Source: Acidimicrobiia bacterium
GTDB lineage: Bacteria > Actinomycetota > Acidimicrobiia > Acidimicrobiales > Poriferisodalaceae
Reading direction: 5' to 3'
Length of the DNA stretch: 40,741 nucleotides
Assembly: GCA_022827265.1 (NCBI GenBank)
Contig: JAJDTF010000050.1
Span: forward strand, 1-40,741
A program made the translations under genes and the position numbers. Positions 6,902 to 15,219 of this stretch are shown piece after piece. The notes under the pieces were generated by a model. It saw nothing but the letters and a program-made list of their open reading frames with translations, was not told where the DNA came from and searched no databases. Positions within the stretch are counted from its first letter, which is position 1; every line of letters starts with the position of its first letter.

Positions 6902-8584
6902 ATGGCGTTCCCCCTGATCCGACGCGTGACTGCTATGGCCCTGCGCCTTGAAGACCGAGATCTGGTTCTCGCGTACCAAGCCGGCGACGACGAAGCGTTC
7001 GCCGAACTGGTGCGTGAATACCGGCCGCAGCTGCTCGGTCACGCGCGCCGCAAGCTCGGCTGCCCCGAGGCGGCGGAAGATGCCGTGCAAGAAGCGCTGG
7101 TGCGGGCGCTGCGGGCCATGCCGCGGTTCAACGGCAACTACTTGGTGGGGCCGTGGCTGCATCGCATCCTGTCGAACGTCTGCAGCGACGAGGGGAATCG
7201 CAAACGCCGCGATAGCGAGAAGACCGAGCGGTTTGCGTCGAACGACCGGGCGCTGAACCCGCCGTCGTCCATTGAGGACGAGCTGGGGCTCGACATCGAC
7301 GATTCCGAGCTGGCCGACGCGGTCGACAACCTGTCCGAGCAATACCGCGAAGCGCTCATGCTGCGCTTCGTCGAGGAACTGAGCTACGAGGAAGTCGCCG
7401 CCAAGGCCGGCGTGTCTGAGACGAACGCCCGCGCACGGGTGTCGCGGGCCCGCAACGCTGTTCGGGCCGCGCTGAAACTGGCTGCCGCCGCGCCGGTGGC
7501 TCTCGTGGGACTGCTGCGCCGCGGCGAGCGGGCTGCGGCGGCAGTGTCGGGCCAGTCCCCGCCTGGCGGCGGCCGTGCCGCGCTGAGCTCGGCCATGCCG
7601 GTGCTGACTGAGGCTGCGCCGATGGCGTCGCGTGCGGCCGTTGCGGCCACCAATGCGGCGACGACCGGCGTGCCGGTGATGGCTAAGGCTGCGGTGGGGT
7701 TCGGGCTCGCTACCGCGGTGATCACGCCGACCGTCGACTCGCCAGTGCACAAGGCGGCCGACCGGGTGCTGCCCGACTCGGTGATGGAGGTGCTGACGCC
7801 GTTCGCGGTGGACGTGCCCGCACCTGATGCGCCCGTGGTGGTGGGCGCCGCGACGCCGGTGACCGGTGTTGCTGATGTGACCGATCCGGCTGGCGCCGAA
7901 GGGTCAGCGGTGTCGACGCCGGCTGCTGCGGCGGTGGCAGCAACGCCTGAGCCTGAAGTGGCCCCGCAGGCGGTCGAGGACGCGGCACCGGCCGTCGCAG
8001 CCGTGGTTGCCACGCCTGCGGTCGACGATGACGCCCAGACTGCGGCAGCGGTCGCCGACGACACGCCGGAGATCGTCGAGACGCGAGTCGCGACCGAGGT
8101 GGTGATCAATCCCGAACCCGAGACCACGGTGAGCGACAGCAGCAGCGTGCAGGGCGCCCAGCTGACGTTCACGCCGTCGGGTGCCGACCGTTACGACGTG
8201 GCCGGTTCCATGTCGCTGACGGTCACGACCACAACCACCATTGCCGACGGCGATGAGGAGACCATCGAGTCGGTGACGACGAACGAGTCGGTTGCGGTGA
8301 TCTCGCCCAGTTCGGCCTCGCTCGAAGCTGCCGACCCGGCGGTCACCGAGCGCCGCTTCAGCGCCTTGCTGGTGTTCGCTCCGGGTGACGACGGCGTGTC
8401 TGCCGAGATGCGCCTGGCTGCCCGCGGCACCGCCAACGACGACGGAACGCTCACCATGACGGGCTACTTCACCGGCACTGGCACCGAGTCACTGCCGCTG
8501 GCCGAGCGAGGCACCCTCTCGGGCACGCTCACCCTCGACGCCGACGGCATGCCCACCGCACTCTCCATCACGCTCACCCAGTAG
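6902..8584 (+). CDS. ECF sigma factor with a long C-terminal extension
   Basis: The first ~210 residues are a sigma-70-family ECF factor. Region 2 runs from LVLAYQAGDDEAFAELV to the ILSNVCSDEGNRKRR helix, and region 4 from LSEQYREALMLRFVEELSY to NARARVSRARNAVRAAL, a helix-turn-helix for -35 recognition. About 350 residues follow that are not sigma sequence: a hydrophobic, Ala-rich stretch (KAAVGFGLATAVITP) that could span the membrane, a long Ala/Val/Pro-rich linker, and a Thr/Ser-rich C-terminal domain of predicted beta strands. No separate anti-sigma gene lies beside it. The extension may therefore tether or regulate the factor, which is an inference. The start is uncertain: ATG 6902 has a GGGAG only 2 bases away, while ATG 6935 begins right at the domain. 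The gene follows two surface proteases on the same strand. Confidence 0.85.
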   Translation: MAFPLIRRVTAMALRLEDRDLVLAYQAGDDEAFAELVREYRPQLLGHARRKLGCPEAAEDAVQEALVRALRAMPRFNGNYLVGPWLHRILSNVCSDEGNRKRRDSEKTERFASNDRALNPPSSIEDELGLDIDDSELADAVDNLSEQYREALMLRFVEELSYEEVAAKAGVSETNARARVSRARNAVRAALKLAAAAPVALVGLLRRGERAAAAVSGQSPPGGGRAALSSAMPVLTEAAPMASRAAVAATNAATTGVPVMAKAAVGFGLATAVITPTVDSPVHKAADRVLPDSVMEVLTPFAVDVPAPDAPVVVGAATPVTGVADVTDPAGAEGSAVSTPAAAAVAATPEPEVAPQAVEDAAPAVAAVVATPAVDDDAQTAAAVADDTPEIVETRVATEVVINPEPETTVSDSSSVQGAQLTFTPSGADRYDVAGSMSLTVTTTTTIADGDEETIESVTTNESVAVISPSSASLEAADPAVTERRFSALLVFAPGDDGVSAEMRLAARGTANDDGTLTMTGYFTGTGTESLPLAERGTLSGTLTLDADGMPTALSITLTQ

Positions 8585-8680
8585 CCCGTCGGGCGAGCAC
8601 CGCCATCAGCGCGCTTCCGCAGCGCGACGCCCCGCCGGCCCGTCCGTCGGGGCCGACGGCTGCCGCATCTCGGCAGGCGG

Positions 8681-9469
8681 TCAGGCGTTCTTGATGAGCA
8701 GGCCGCCGTCGACGGGGAGCACGGCGCCGGTCATGTACTGGCTGGCGGGCAGGCAGAAGTTGAGCGTGCCGTGGGCCACTTCCTCGGGCTCGGCGTAGCG
8801 GCCGAGGGCGGTGCGGCGCTTGGCGAAGATCGTCTTGTGCTCGTCGGGGATGTCGGCGGTCATGGCGGTGCGGATCGGCCCGGGGCAGATGCAGTTGACC
8901 GTGATGCCCTCGCGGCCCAGCTCCACCGCCAGCGACTTCGTGAGCCCGATCACGCCGTGCTTGGCGGCCGTGTAGGGCGAGCCGAACTTGGTGGCGCCCC
9001 AGCCCTCGGTGGACGCGATGTTGACGATGCGGGCCGCGTCGGACTGGCGCAGGTACGGCAGCGCCGCCCGCACGGTGTAGGTGTGCGCCGTCAGCAGCAC
9101 CTCGAGCGAGATGGCCCAGTTGTCCTCGTAGTCCTCGGCGTCGATCGGCGAGAAGCGGGAGATGCCTGCGTTGTTGATGACGTGGTCGATGCCGCCGAAC
9201 CGCTCGGCCACCTCGCTGGTGACGTGGTTGACCCGGTCGCGGTTGGCCACGTCCATCGTCCAGCCCGCCGCTGAGCCGCCGGCGTCGTTGATCTCGGCCA
9301 CCACGGCGTCGACCTCGGCCTGGCCCAGGTCGGTCACCGCAACGTGGGCCCCCTCGTCGGCGAACAGGTGCGCTGTTGCCCGCCCCTGGCCCATGCCGGC
9401 ACCGGTGATCAGCGCTACCCGGCCCTCGATCGACCGGTTCAATGTCGAAAGTCGCTTCGTCGTCCCCAC
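8681..9469 (-). CDS. Short-chain dehydrogenase/reductase (SDR)
   Basis: A classical SDR of 262 residues with the Rossmann nucleotide motif TGAGMGQG at residues 22-29, NNAG in the middle, the catalytic Ser in NIAS, the YTAAK active-site pair, and PVDGG at the C-terminus. It uses NAD(H) or NADP(H) to oxidise or reduce a hydroxyl or keto group; the substrate cannot be read from sequence. An Asp at the end of the second strand (VAVTDLG) argues for NAD(H). GTG at 9469 was chosen because GGAGGA lies 6 bases upstream; the frame is open to 9496 with another GTG. It is the last gene of a minus-strand run nitroreductase-SDR-SDR, but a 153-base gap with a hairpin separates it from the previous SDR. Confidence 0.9.
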   Translation of the reverse strand: MGTTKRLSTLNRSIEGRVALITGAGMGQGRATAHLFADEGAHVAVTDLGQAEVDAVVAEINDAGGSAAGWTMDVANRDRVNHVTSEVAERFGGIDHVINNAGISRFSPIDAEDYEDNWAISLEVLLTAHTYTVRAALPYLRQSDAARIVNIASTEGWGATKFGSPYTAAKHGVIGLTKSLAVELGREGITVNCICPGPIRTAMTADIPDEHKTIFAKRRTALGRYAEPEEVAHGTLNFCLPASQYMTGAVLPVDGGLLIKNA

Positions 9470-9563
9470 AGCAATCCTCCAATGCTCCCCGGGCACTGCG
9501 CACGGCCCGCGGCGGCGCTCAACGTAGCCGCAACGGCTCCAGCCAGCCTGACCGCCGGCGTTC

Positions 9564-9585
9564 CGTTCGGCCTGTACGCCGAACG
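9564..9585 (-). terminator. Hairpin between the two SDR genes
   Basis: CGTTCGGC and GCCGAACG form a perfect 8-bp stem around a 6-base loop, 37 bases after the upstream SDR stop. There is no U-run, so it may be a factor-assisted terminator or an RNA-stabilising hairpin. It suggests the 3' SDR is at least partly expressed on its own. Confidence 0.4.
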
Positions 9586-9622
9586 ACGGCGCGCTCGATC
9601 GACGGCTCGGTCGGTGCTGGGG

Positions 9623-10420
9623 TCAGCCGGTCTGCCAGGCGGTGCCGCCGTCGATCTTGAGCACCGAGCCGGTGGTGTAGCTCGACGCTTCTGAGGCGAA
9701 GTAGAGCGCTGCGCCGACGACCTCGTCGGCCTCGCCGCCGCGGCCCAGTGCGATCTCGTTCTCGGCACGCTCGTTGAAGGCGTCCATGTCCCAGGCCTGG
9801 GAGATGTCGGTGAGGAACGGGCCGGGCATGATGCAGTTGACCCGCACGCGGGGGGCGTACTCGCGGGCGAACGACTGGGTGATGGCGTGGATGCCCGCCT
9901 TGGCCGCCCCGTAGGCCGTCTCGTTGGGCGACGGCGCCACGGCCGCCACCGAGCTGACGTTGATGATCGAGCCGCCGCCCGCTTCGTACATGCGCTTGCC
10001 GAACACCGCCGAGGCCCGGAACGGCCCCTTGAGGTTCACGTCGATCACCTTGTCGAACAGCCCCTCGGACACCTCGTACAGCGACGGGTACAGCGGCGAC
10101 AGGCCGGCGTTGTTGACCAGCACCTCGCAGTGGCCGAACTCGGCATAGACCCGCTCGCACAGGGCGTCGTTCTGGTCCCAGTAGCCCACATGGCACTCCA
10201 CGGCCAGGGCCTGCTGGCCGGTGGTGTCTCGCACCTCGGCGGCCAGCGCCTCGCAGTTGTCGAGCTTGCGCGACGCGATCACCACATCGGCGCCGGCCCG
10301 GGCGAACGCGAGCACCATCTCGCGGCCCAGTCCGCGTGAACCGCCGGTCACCACGGCCACCCGGCCCGACAGGTCGAACAGCGCTGCGTTCGAGGGGCCA
10401 GACTGCGCCTGCCCAGCCAT
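9623..10420 (-). CDS. Short-chain dehydrogenase/reductase (SDR)
   Basis: A second classical SDR, 265 residues, with TGGSRGLG at residues 25-32, NNAG, the catalytic Ser in INVSS, YGAAK and a KIDGG C-terminal motif. The end of strand 2 reads IASRK, without the Asp seen in the neighbouring SDR, so NADP(H) preference is plausible. The ATG at 10420 lies one base after the stop of the nitroreductase gene (TGAGATG), a spacing typical of coupled genes. The two gene products may act in sequence on one substrate, perhaps reduction of a C=C or nitro group by the flavoprotein and of a carbonyl by the SDR. That pairing is inferred from context only. Confidence 0.9.
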   Translation of the reverse strand: MAGQAQSGPSNAALFDLSGRVAVVTGGSRGLGREMVLAFARAGADVVIASRKLDNCEALAAEVRDTTGQQALAVECHVGYWDQNDALCERVYAEFGHCEVLVNNAGLSPLYPSLYEVSEGLFDKVIDVNLKGPFRASAVFGKRMYEAGGGSIINVSSVAAVAPSPNETAYGAAKAGIHAITQSFAREYAPRVRVNCIMPGPFLTDISQAWDMDAFNERAENEIALGRGGEADEVVGAALYFASEASSYTTGSVLKIDGGTAWQTG

Positions 10421-10421
10421 C

Positions 10422-11090
10422 TCAGCGGCTCCAGGAGTTCCAGCTCATCACCGAGTCGAGATCGGTGCGGGTGGCCAGCTTGAAGTCGGTGCCGACGGTG
10501 TAGGCCACCGGGCTGAGGGCGTACTGACGCACGTTGTCATAGGGGATGCCCAGGATCTCGGCGGCCTCGCGCTCGTAGCCGAGGTGCAGGGTGGTCCAGC
10601 AGGTGCCGAGGCCCCGCTCGCGGGCGGCCAGCATGAAGCTCCACGCCGCAGGGATGATCGAGCCGGCCTGGCCCACCATCATGCGGGCATCGTCGGTGCG
10701 GCCGGTGATGCACGGCAGGAACAGCACCGGGCTGCGGTGCATATTCTCCGACAGGAACTCCGCCGAGGAGGTCACCCGAGCCTGCTGGGCCTCGCGCTGG
10801 GCGCCCAGGCCGGTGCCCACCCGGCCGGCGTACATGGGGCTGTTGCGGTAGGCGTCGAAGCCCTGCTTGTAGAGCGCCGAGATGGCCTCGATCTTGTCGC
10901 GCTCGGTGACGAACACGAAGTGCCAGCTCTGCATGTTGGAGCCAGTCGGCGCCTGCACGGCGATCTCGACGCACTCGCGCAGCACCGATTCAGGCACCGG
11001 CCGGTCGAAGTCGAGTCGCTTGCGCACCGCCCGGGTCGACTGCAGCACCTCGTCGGCCGACAGGCCCAGCTTGATTCCGTCTTCGCTCAT
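10422..11090 (-). CDS. Nitroreductase-family flavoprotein
   Basis: The protein has 222 residues, the usual length for FMN-dependent nitroreductase-family oxidoreductases. The N-terminal STRAVRKRLDF is the FMN phosphate-binding Arg motif (usually SxRxVRxF). PTGSNMQSWHF matches the PSxxNxQPWxF flavin-contact motif. Near the C-terminus, ERGLGTCWTTLH corresponds to the GLGtcw segment. The family reduces nitro groups, enones or quinones with NAD(P)H, or modifies flavins; the exact substrate is not evident. ATG at 11090 opens the gene. It is the first gene of a run with an SDR one base downstream, so co-transcription is very likely. Confidence 0.9.
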   Translation of the reverse strand: MSEDGIKLGLSADEVLQSTRAVRKRLDFDRPVPESVLRECVEIAVQAPTGSNMQSWHFVFVTERDKIEAISALYKQGFDAYRNSPMYAGRVGTGLGAQREAQQARVTSSAEFLSENMHRSPVLFLPCITGRTDDARMMVGQAGSIIPAAWSFMLAARERGLGTCWTTLHLGYEREAAEILGIPYDNVRQYALSPVAYTVGTDFKLATRTDLDSVMSWNSWSR

Positions 11091-11183
11091 GGTGTGCTCC
11101 GTTCGGTCGTGCTCGGCGGGGTTGTCGGCGCCGATGTCCCGCAGCAGGGTAACCGCCGCCCGCCGGGCGCACCGGGCCGGTCA

Positions 11184-11198
11184 GGCTCGCTTCGAGCC
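11184..11198. terminator. Small hairpin in the 11091-11314 gap
   Basis: GGCTCG and CGAGCC form a 6-bp stem with a 3-base loop. It lies 117 bases after the stop of the glycosylase gene on the minus strand, without a U-run. It is the only structure I noticed in this gap, where no gene is visible. Confidence 0.22.
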
Positions 11199-11314
11199 AG
11201 CAGCCGATGCTGCTTCTCGGTGCATTTGCCCAGTGCCGTTGCGGGCACCGGAGCGCAGCCGAGCCGCCGCGTCCTCGGTGCTGATTGACCCGACGTACGT
11301 GTCCGGTTCGGGCG

Positions 11315-12256
11315 TCAGCGCAGGAACCTGCTGGTGGTGTTGTCGGCCAGCACCCGCCCGCTGGTCTGGCAGCCGGCGCAGTAGTTGACCGAGTAGTCGC
11401 GGTACTCGACGGCCCGCACTACGCCGCCGCAGACCGGGCACGGCTCGCCCGTGCGGTGGTGCACCGCCGAGGGACGCTCGGCCGATCGGCTCATCTGGGG
11501 GAGCTGCCGCTCGGCGGCCAGCGATTCGTCGACTACGGCGCCGATCGCGGCTACTACTGCGTTGACGCCTTCGGCGTCCATCCGGCCGGTGGGTGCGAAC
11601 GGCGACAGCTTGGCCCGGTGGCAGATCTCGTTGGCCAGTCGCCGCCCGAGCCCCGAGATCACCCGCTGGTCGCGCAGGAAGTTGTGCAAGCGGGCCGGAT
11701 GCGCCGCCATCAGCTCGGCCATGGCTGCGGCGTCGACGTCGGTGGCTTCGGGCCCCAAGCGGGCGAGCGGTTCGGCCTCGGCCGGATCGCTGGCGATCAC
11801 CCACACGCCGGCCCGCTTCTGCGTGCCCGGCTCGGTGAGCAGCAGCCCCAGCCCGCTCTCGAACTCGAACCGCGCCAGCCCGTCACGGGGCCGGCGGGCC
11901 CGCTTGGCGTCTGGCCGCAGCACCCGCAGCCGCCCGCCCTGCATGAGATGCACCACAAACGTCAGCCCGTTCCCGGCCACAGGCTCGGCGCTGCCCGCCG
12001 TTGAATCGCCGCCCGCAGCCTCGCCATCGGCTGCCGGTCCGCCAGCAGGCGCCTCCGGCGGGGGAGCGAAGCGCAGCAGCAGGAACTTGGCACGCTGGCC
12101 CACACTGCGCAGCGGCCAGCCGACGGCCTCGCTCAGTGAAGGGCTGGCGGTCTTGAGCGCCGTGAACGACAGCGGCTCGAACCGCTTCAACACCTCGCCG
12201 GCAGCGAGCGCCTCCAGTCGTTCAGCATGCGCCCGGATCTCAGGAATCTCCGGCAC
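11315..12256 (-). CDS. Fpg/Nei-family DNA glycosylase (AP lyase)
   Basis: A 313-residue protein of the formamidopyrimidine glycosylase / endonuclease VIII family, which removes oxidised bases and cleaves the abasic strand. After the GTG-encoded initiator Met comes PEIPEI, giving the required N-terminal Pro and Glu catalytic residues. GQRAKFLLLRF carries the beta-hairpin Lys. A helix-two-turn-helix follows around NFLRDQRVISGLGRRLANEI. The C-terminal zinc finger reads CPVCGG...YCAGCQ (C-x2-C and C-x2-C). About 30 extra Pro/Gly/Ala-rich residues are inserted after FLLLRF. The substitutions in the N-terminal motif (PEIPEIRAHAE rather than PELPEVE) look closer to Nei-like proteins than to MutM. 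It starts 6 bases after the SCP2-like gene, so the two form an operon. Confidence 0.9.
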   Translation of the reverse strand: MPEIPEIRAHAERLEALAAGEVLKRFEPLSFTALKTASPSLSEAVGWPLRSVGQRAKFLLLRFAPPPEAPAGGPAADGEAAGGDSTAGSAEPVAGNGLTFVVHLMQGGRLRVLRPDAKRARRPRDGLARFEFESGLGLLLTEPGTQKRAGVWVIASDPAEAEPLARLGPEATDVDAAAMAELMAAHPARLHNFLRDQRVISGLGRRLANEICHRAKLSPFAPTGRMDAEGVNAVVAAIGAVVDESLAAERQLPQMSRSAERPSAVHHRTGEPCPVCGGVVRAVEYRDYSVNYCAGCQTSGRVLADNTTSRFLR

Positions 12257-12262
12257 GAACCG

Positions 12263-12913
12263 TCAGCCCCCGCCGCTGTCCGAGCTACCGCCGTCGGCAT
12301 CACCGGTCGAGCCGTCAGCGCCCTCAATCCCGCCGCTGTCCGACCTGTCGTCGGTGCAGTCAGCCCCGCCGTCAGAAGCGTTGCTGCCCTCAGCGGCGAG
12401 CGCCTGGCCCAGCGCCGTGTTCACGAGCGCCAGTGCCTCGGAGGCCGCGATCAGCACCCGCACGTCGCCGCTCACCGTGATGAGTCCTGCCTGCAAGGCA
12501 GCCAGCGCCCCCAGTTCGCCCCGCCGCACAGCTTCCGCCGTCTCCCGGGACTGGCGCATCACCACCACGCCGCCGCCATCGCCGATGCCGAGGCTCGGGC
12601 CGCCGTGATCACCGATGCCCAATGCCTCGCTGTCGCCGGCCTGGCCGGCATCGCCACTCCCTTGGCCACCGCCCCTGCTTGCTCGCTCGGCGATGTCCCG
12701 ATGCTCGCCGGGCTCGCTGCCCGCCGGCTCGGCATCGGCAGGCGCCGGCTCCAAATGCGCCCGACCTCCGTCGATCACCAGCCGATAGGCCACCACCGGC
12801 CCGCCGTTGCCGTCGCCGATGCGCTGCTCCACGGTGGCCCGCACCTCGGGCAGCTCCACGTCCGCCAGCACCGCCGACATCGCAGCGCACCAGCCCTCCG
12901 ACCCGATCTCCAC
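12263..12913 (-). CDS. SCP2 sterol-carrier-like protein with a low-complexity insertion
   Basis: The protein has about 216 residues from GTG 12913; an alternative ATG at 12949 adds 12. Two parts resemble the SCP2 lipid-binding fold: an N-terminal strand region (VAYRLVIDGGRAHLEP), and a C-terminal helix with AEAVRRGELGALAALQAGLITVSGD, close to the 'G.lsa..a...G.ikv.GD' signature of SCP2. Between them sits a 50-residue Gly/Ala/Glu-rich segment, and the last 45 residues are Asp/Gly/Ser-rich. Both are absent from typical ~110-residue SCP2 domains. The fold binds lipids or acyl-CoA in other proteins; no ligand can be inferred here. Pairing with a DNA glycosylase 6 bases downstream has no obvious functional meaning. 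The assignment is moderate. Confidence 0.6.
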   Translation of the reverse strand: MEIGSEGWCAAMSAVLADVELPEVRATVEQRIGDGNGGPVVAYRLVIDGGRAHLEPAPADAEPAGSEPGEHRDIAERASRGGGQGSGDAGQAGDSEALGIGDHGGPSLGIGDGGGVVVMRQSRETAEAVRRGELGALAALQAGLITVSGDVRVLIAASEALALVNTALGQALAAEGSNASDGGADCTDDRSDSGGIEGADGSTGDADGGSSDSGGG

Positions 12914-13157
12914 GCCAGCGAACCTATGCCGCTCGCCACGGCATGTCACGCCATCGCCCTGCAGGTGAGTCGCTGCAAGCGGCCCGGGTCACGTCAGCCT
13001 CGAAGAAGAAACGCCGGGGGCGAAATTCGGTGGCAGCGGCCCGGCGGCGGTCGCTACGGTGCGCCGCAGCGCATCGCTGCGCAGATCCGTATCGCTGGCA
13101 GTTCGCCGGACTCACAGGGCGGAATACCCGCCTGTTACCGTTCCGAAGGGAAGTCCG

Positions 13158-13430
13158 ATGGACGCGAACTCATTTGTCATTCTTGCTGCAGTGGTGACGC
13201 TGTTCAGCTTCAACCTCACGGCCAGCCTCATGTGCTGCCGCTCACTGGGCCGGCGCGTTGACCGACTCGAAGACCGCATGGATCGCTTCGAGCAAATGCT
13301 CACGCAGTTGGTGGTGGATATGGCACAGGTCAAGATGAAGCTGGGCATGGAGACACCCTCGCCCTCCGCCGCGGCGCAGCGGGCAATCGCACCTCCCTCG
13401 GGCGGTTCTTCTGGCGCAGCAGCGCAATAG
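13158..13430 (+). CDS. Small membrane protein with coiled-coil tail
   Basis: The product has 90 residues: a transmembrane helix at about 5-27 (FVILAAVVTLFSFNLTASLM), a pair of Cys at the membrane edge, a Leu/Arg/Asp-patterned coiled coil (RVDRLEDRMDRFEQMLTQLV), and an Ala/Ser/Pro-rich end. ATG at 13158 is preceded by AAGGGAAG at good spacing, which decides it over an upstream ATG at 13059 that would add a basic low-complexity leader. It ends 9 bases before hemB on the same strand, so it is probably the first gene of that transcript. The family is not recognised; the TM-plus-coiled-coil plan suggests an oligomeric membrane accessory protein. Confidence 0.7.
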   Translation: MDANSFVILAAVVTLFSFNLTASLMCCRSLGRRVDRLEDRMDRFEQMLTQLVVDMAQVKMKLGMETPSPSAAAQRAIAPPSGGSSGAAAQ

Positions 13431-13439
13431 CATGACGGG

Positions 13440-14420
13440 GTGACCTTTCCGGCTCGCCGCCTTCGTCGGTTGCGCCGCACCCCGGCGCTGCGCCGGCTCG
13501 TTGCGGAGACAACCGTCACACCCAGTGATCTCATTGCGCCGCTGTTCGTGCGTGAGGACGTCGACGAGCCGCAGCCGATCGTCTCGCTGCCCGGCATCAT
13601 GCAGCACAGCCAAGAATCGCTGCGCAAAGAAGTCAACGAGCTGGCCAACCTCGGCATCAGCGGGGTGATCCTGTTCGGCCTGCCGGCCCGCAAGGACCCG
13701 GTGGGCTCAGAGGCCTGGAACCCCGACGGCGTCGTGCAGGTGGCGCTGCGCAACCTGCGTGACGACCACGGCTCGGAGCTGGCGATCATCGCCGACCTGT
13801 GCGTCGACGAGTACACCGACCACGGCCACTGCGGCGTGGTGACCGACGACGGCCACGTCGACAACGACGCAACGCTCGAGCTGTACCAGCGGGTGGCGCT
13901 GGCTCAGGCTGAGGCCGGCGCCGACATGGTGGGACCCTCGGGGATGATGGACGGCCAGGTCGCAGCGATCCGCCAAGTGCTCGACCGCAACGGCTACGAG
14001 CACGTGCCGATCATGGCCTACTCGGCGAAGTACGCCTCGGCCGAGTACGGGCCGTTCCGCGACGCCGTGGATGTGACCATCGCCGGCGGCGGCGACCGCA
14101 AGGGCTACCAGCAGGATCCCGCCAACGCCCGTGAGGCCATGGCCGAGATCGAGCTCGACATCGCCGAGGGCGCCGACATCATCATGGTGAAGCCGGCGCT
14201 GGCGTATCTCGACGTGATCGCTGCGGCCCGGGCCCGATTCGACCTGCCGCTGGCGGCGTACCACGTGTCGGGCGAGTACGCCATGCTCAAAGCAGCCGCT
14301 GCGAACGGCTGGATCGACGGGGCGGCCACGGCGGTCGAGCACCTCACGGCCATCAAGCGGGCCGGCGCCGACCTGACCCTCACCTACCTCGCCAGAGAGT
14401 TCGCCGAAACCCTCCAGTAG
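13440..14420 (+). CDS. hemB: Porphobilinogen synthase (delta-aminolevulinic acid dehydratase)
   Basis: HemB joins two 5-aminolevulinate molecules to porphobilinogen in haem synthesis. The 326-residue length is typical. The two active-site lysines are visible: Lys197 in YSAKYASAEYGPF and Lys251 in IMVKPALAYLD, where the substrate Schiff base forms. The metal region reads DLCVDEYTDHGHCG. Two of the three zinc-site cysteines of the E. coli type are kept, and the middle one is Asp. The flanking N-terminal RLRRLRRTPALRRLV and SGEYAMLKAAAANGW motifs are standard. GTG 13440 is the start; a 4-codon ATG frame just upstream cannot serve. It probably shares a transcript with the small membrane protein before it. 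No other haem gene is adjacent. Confidence 0.96.
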   Translation: MTFPARRLRRLRRTPALRRLVAETTVTPSDLIAPLFVREDVDEPQPIVSLPGIMQHSQESLRKEVNELANLGISGVILFGLPARKDPVGSEAWNPDGVVQVALRNLRDDHGSELAIIADLCVDEYTDHGHCGVVTDDGHVDNDATLELYQRVALAQAEAGADMVGPSGMMDGQVAAIRQVLDRNGYEHVPIMAYSAKYASAEYGPFRDAVDVTIAGGGDRKGYQQDPANAREAMAEIELDIAEGADIIMVKPALAYLDVIAAARARFDLPLAAYHVSGEYAMLKAAAANGWIDGAATAVEHLTAIKRAGADLTLTYLAREFAETLQ

Positions 14421-14443
14421 CGGCGGCCCGAGGCGCGGCCGAG

Positions 14444-15118
14444 TCAGCGGGATGGGTGCGTCACCCGGGCGACGGCGACGGCGCACAGCGCGCCGATGAA
14501 CTGCGCCACGATGAACAGCGGCGCGCTGGCGGGGGCGATGCCGGCGAAGGTGTCGGAGAACATGCGAGCGACGGTCACCGCCGGGTTGGCGAAACTGGTG
14601 GACGAGGTGAAGAAGTACGCCCCGCCGATGTAGGCGGCCACGGCGAAGGCCACGAACTGGGTCTTGCCCGAGCGCACCACGCCGATGATGACGATCACCA
14701 GCCCGAACGTGGCGATGATCTCCGACAAAAAGGCGGCCCCGCTGATCCGGTCCTTGGTCGACCAGACCACCGCATCGAGCTCGAAGATCACGTTGGCGGC
14801 CACGACGCCCAGGATCCCGCCCGCAACCTGCACCACCACATACAGCCCGGCCATGCGGTTGTCGAGGTCGCCGGCGAGGCGCGCCCACAGCGTCACTGCG
14901 GGGTTGAAGTGCGCCCCCGACGTCGACCCGAACAGCAGGATCAGGCAGGTCAGCGCACCCGCCGTCGCGATCGAGTTCTCGAGCAGCTGCAGGCCGACAT
15001 CGTTGGGGCTGAGCCGCTCGGCCATGATCCCCGAGCCGACCACGCTGAGCAGCAGGAACCCGGTCCCCACGAATTCCGAGGTCAGGCGGCTCGCGGTGGT
15101 CTGGCGCAACTGAGGCAC
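14444..15118 (-). CDS. Aquaporin / MIP-family channel
   Basis: A membrane protein of about 224 residues with the aquaporin two-repeat plan. Both half-helix signatures are present: SGAHFNPAVT in the first repeat and SFANPAVTVAR in the second, each with the NPA box that forms the pore. Six hydrophobic segments surround them. The selectivity residue after the second NPA is Arg, as in water-selective and glycerol channels. Small-solute specificity cannot be decided from this. GTG at 15118 gives a normal cytoplasmic N-terminus with AGG about 8 bases upstream; the frame also has GTG at 15181, which would add 21 basic residues. It ends 23 bases from the hemB end and is convergent with it. Confidence 0.9.
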   Translation of the reverse strand: MPQLRQTTASRLTSEFVGTGFLLLSVVGSGIMAERLSPNDVGLQLLENSIATAGALTCLILLFGSTSGAHFNPAVTLWARLAGDLDNRMAGLYVVVQVAGGILGVVAANVIFELDAVVWSTKDRISGAAFLSEIIATFGLVIVIIGVVRSGKTQFVAFAVAAYIGGAYFFTSSTSFANPAVTVARMFSDTFAGIAPASAPLFIVAQFIGALCAVAVARVTHPSR

Positions 15119-15219
15119 CGGGACAGCCTGCCATCCACGGGTAAACGAACCCTGTCTCCGAGGTGAACGCTGAGCCCACACCCAGATCGGAATGCTCGAC
15201 GCGGCCTAGCGGCAGTGCA

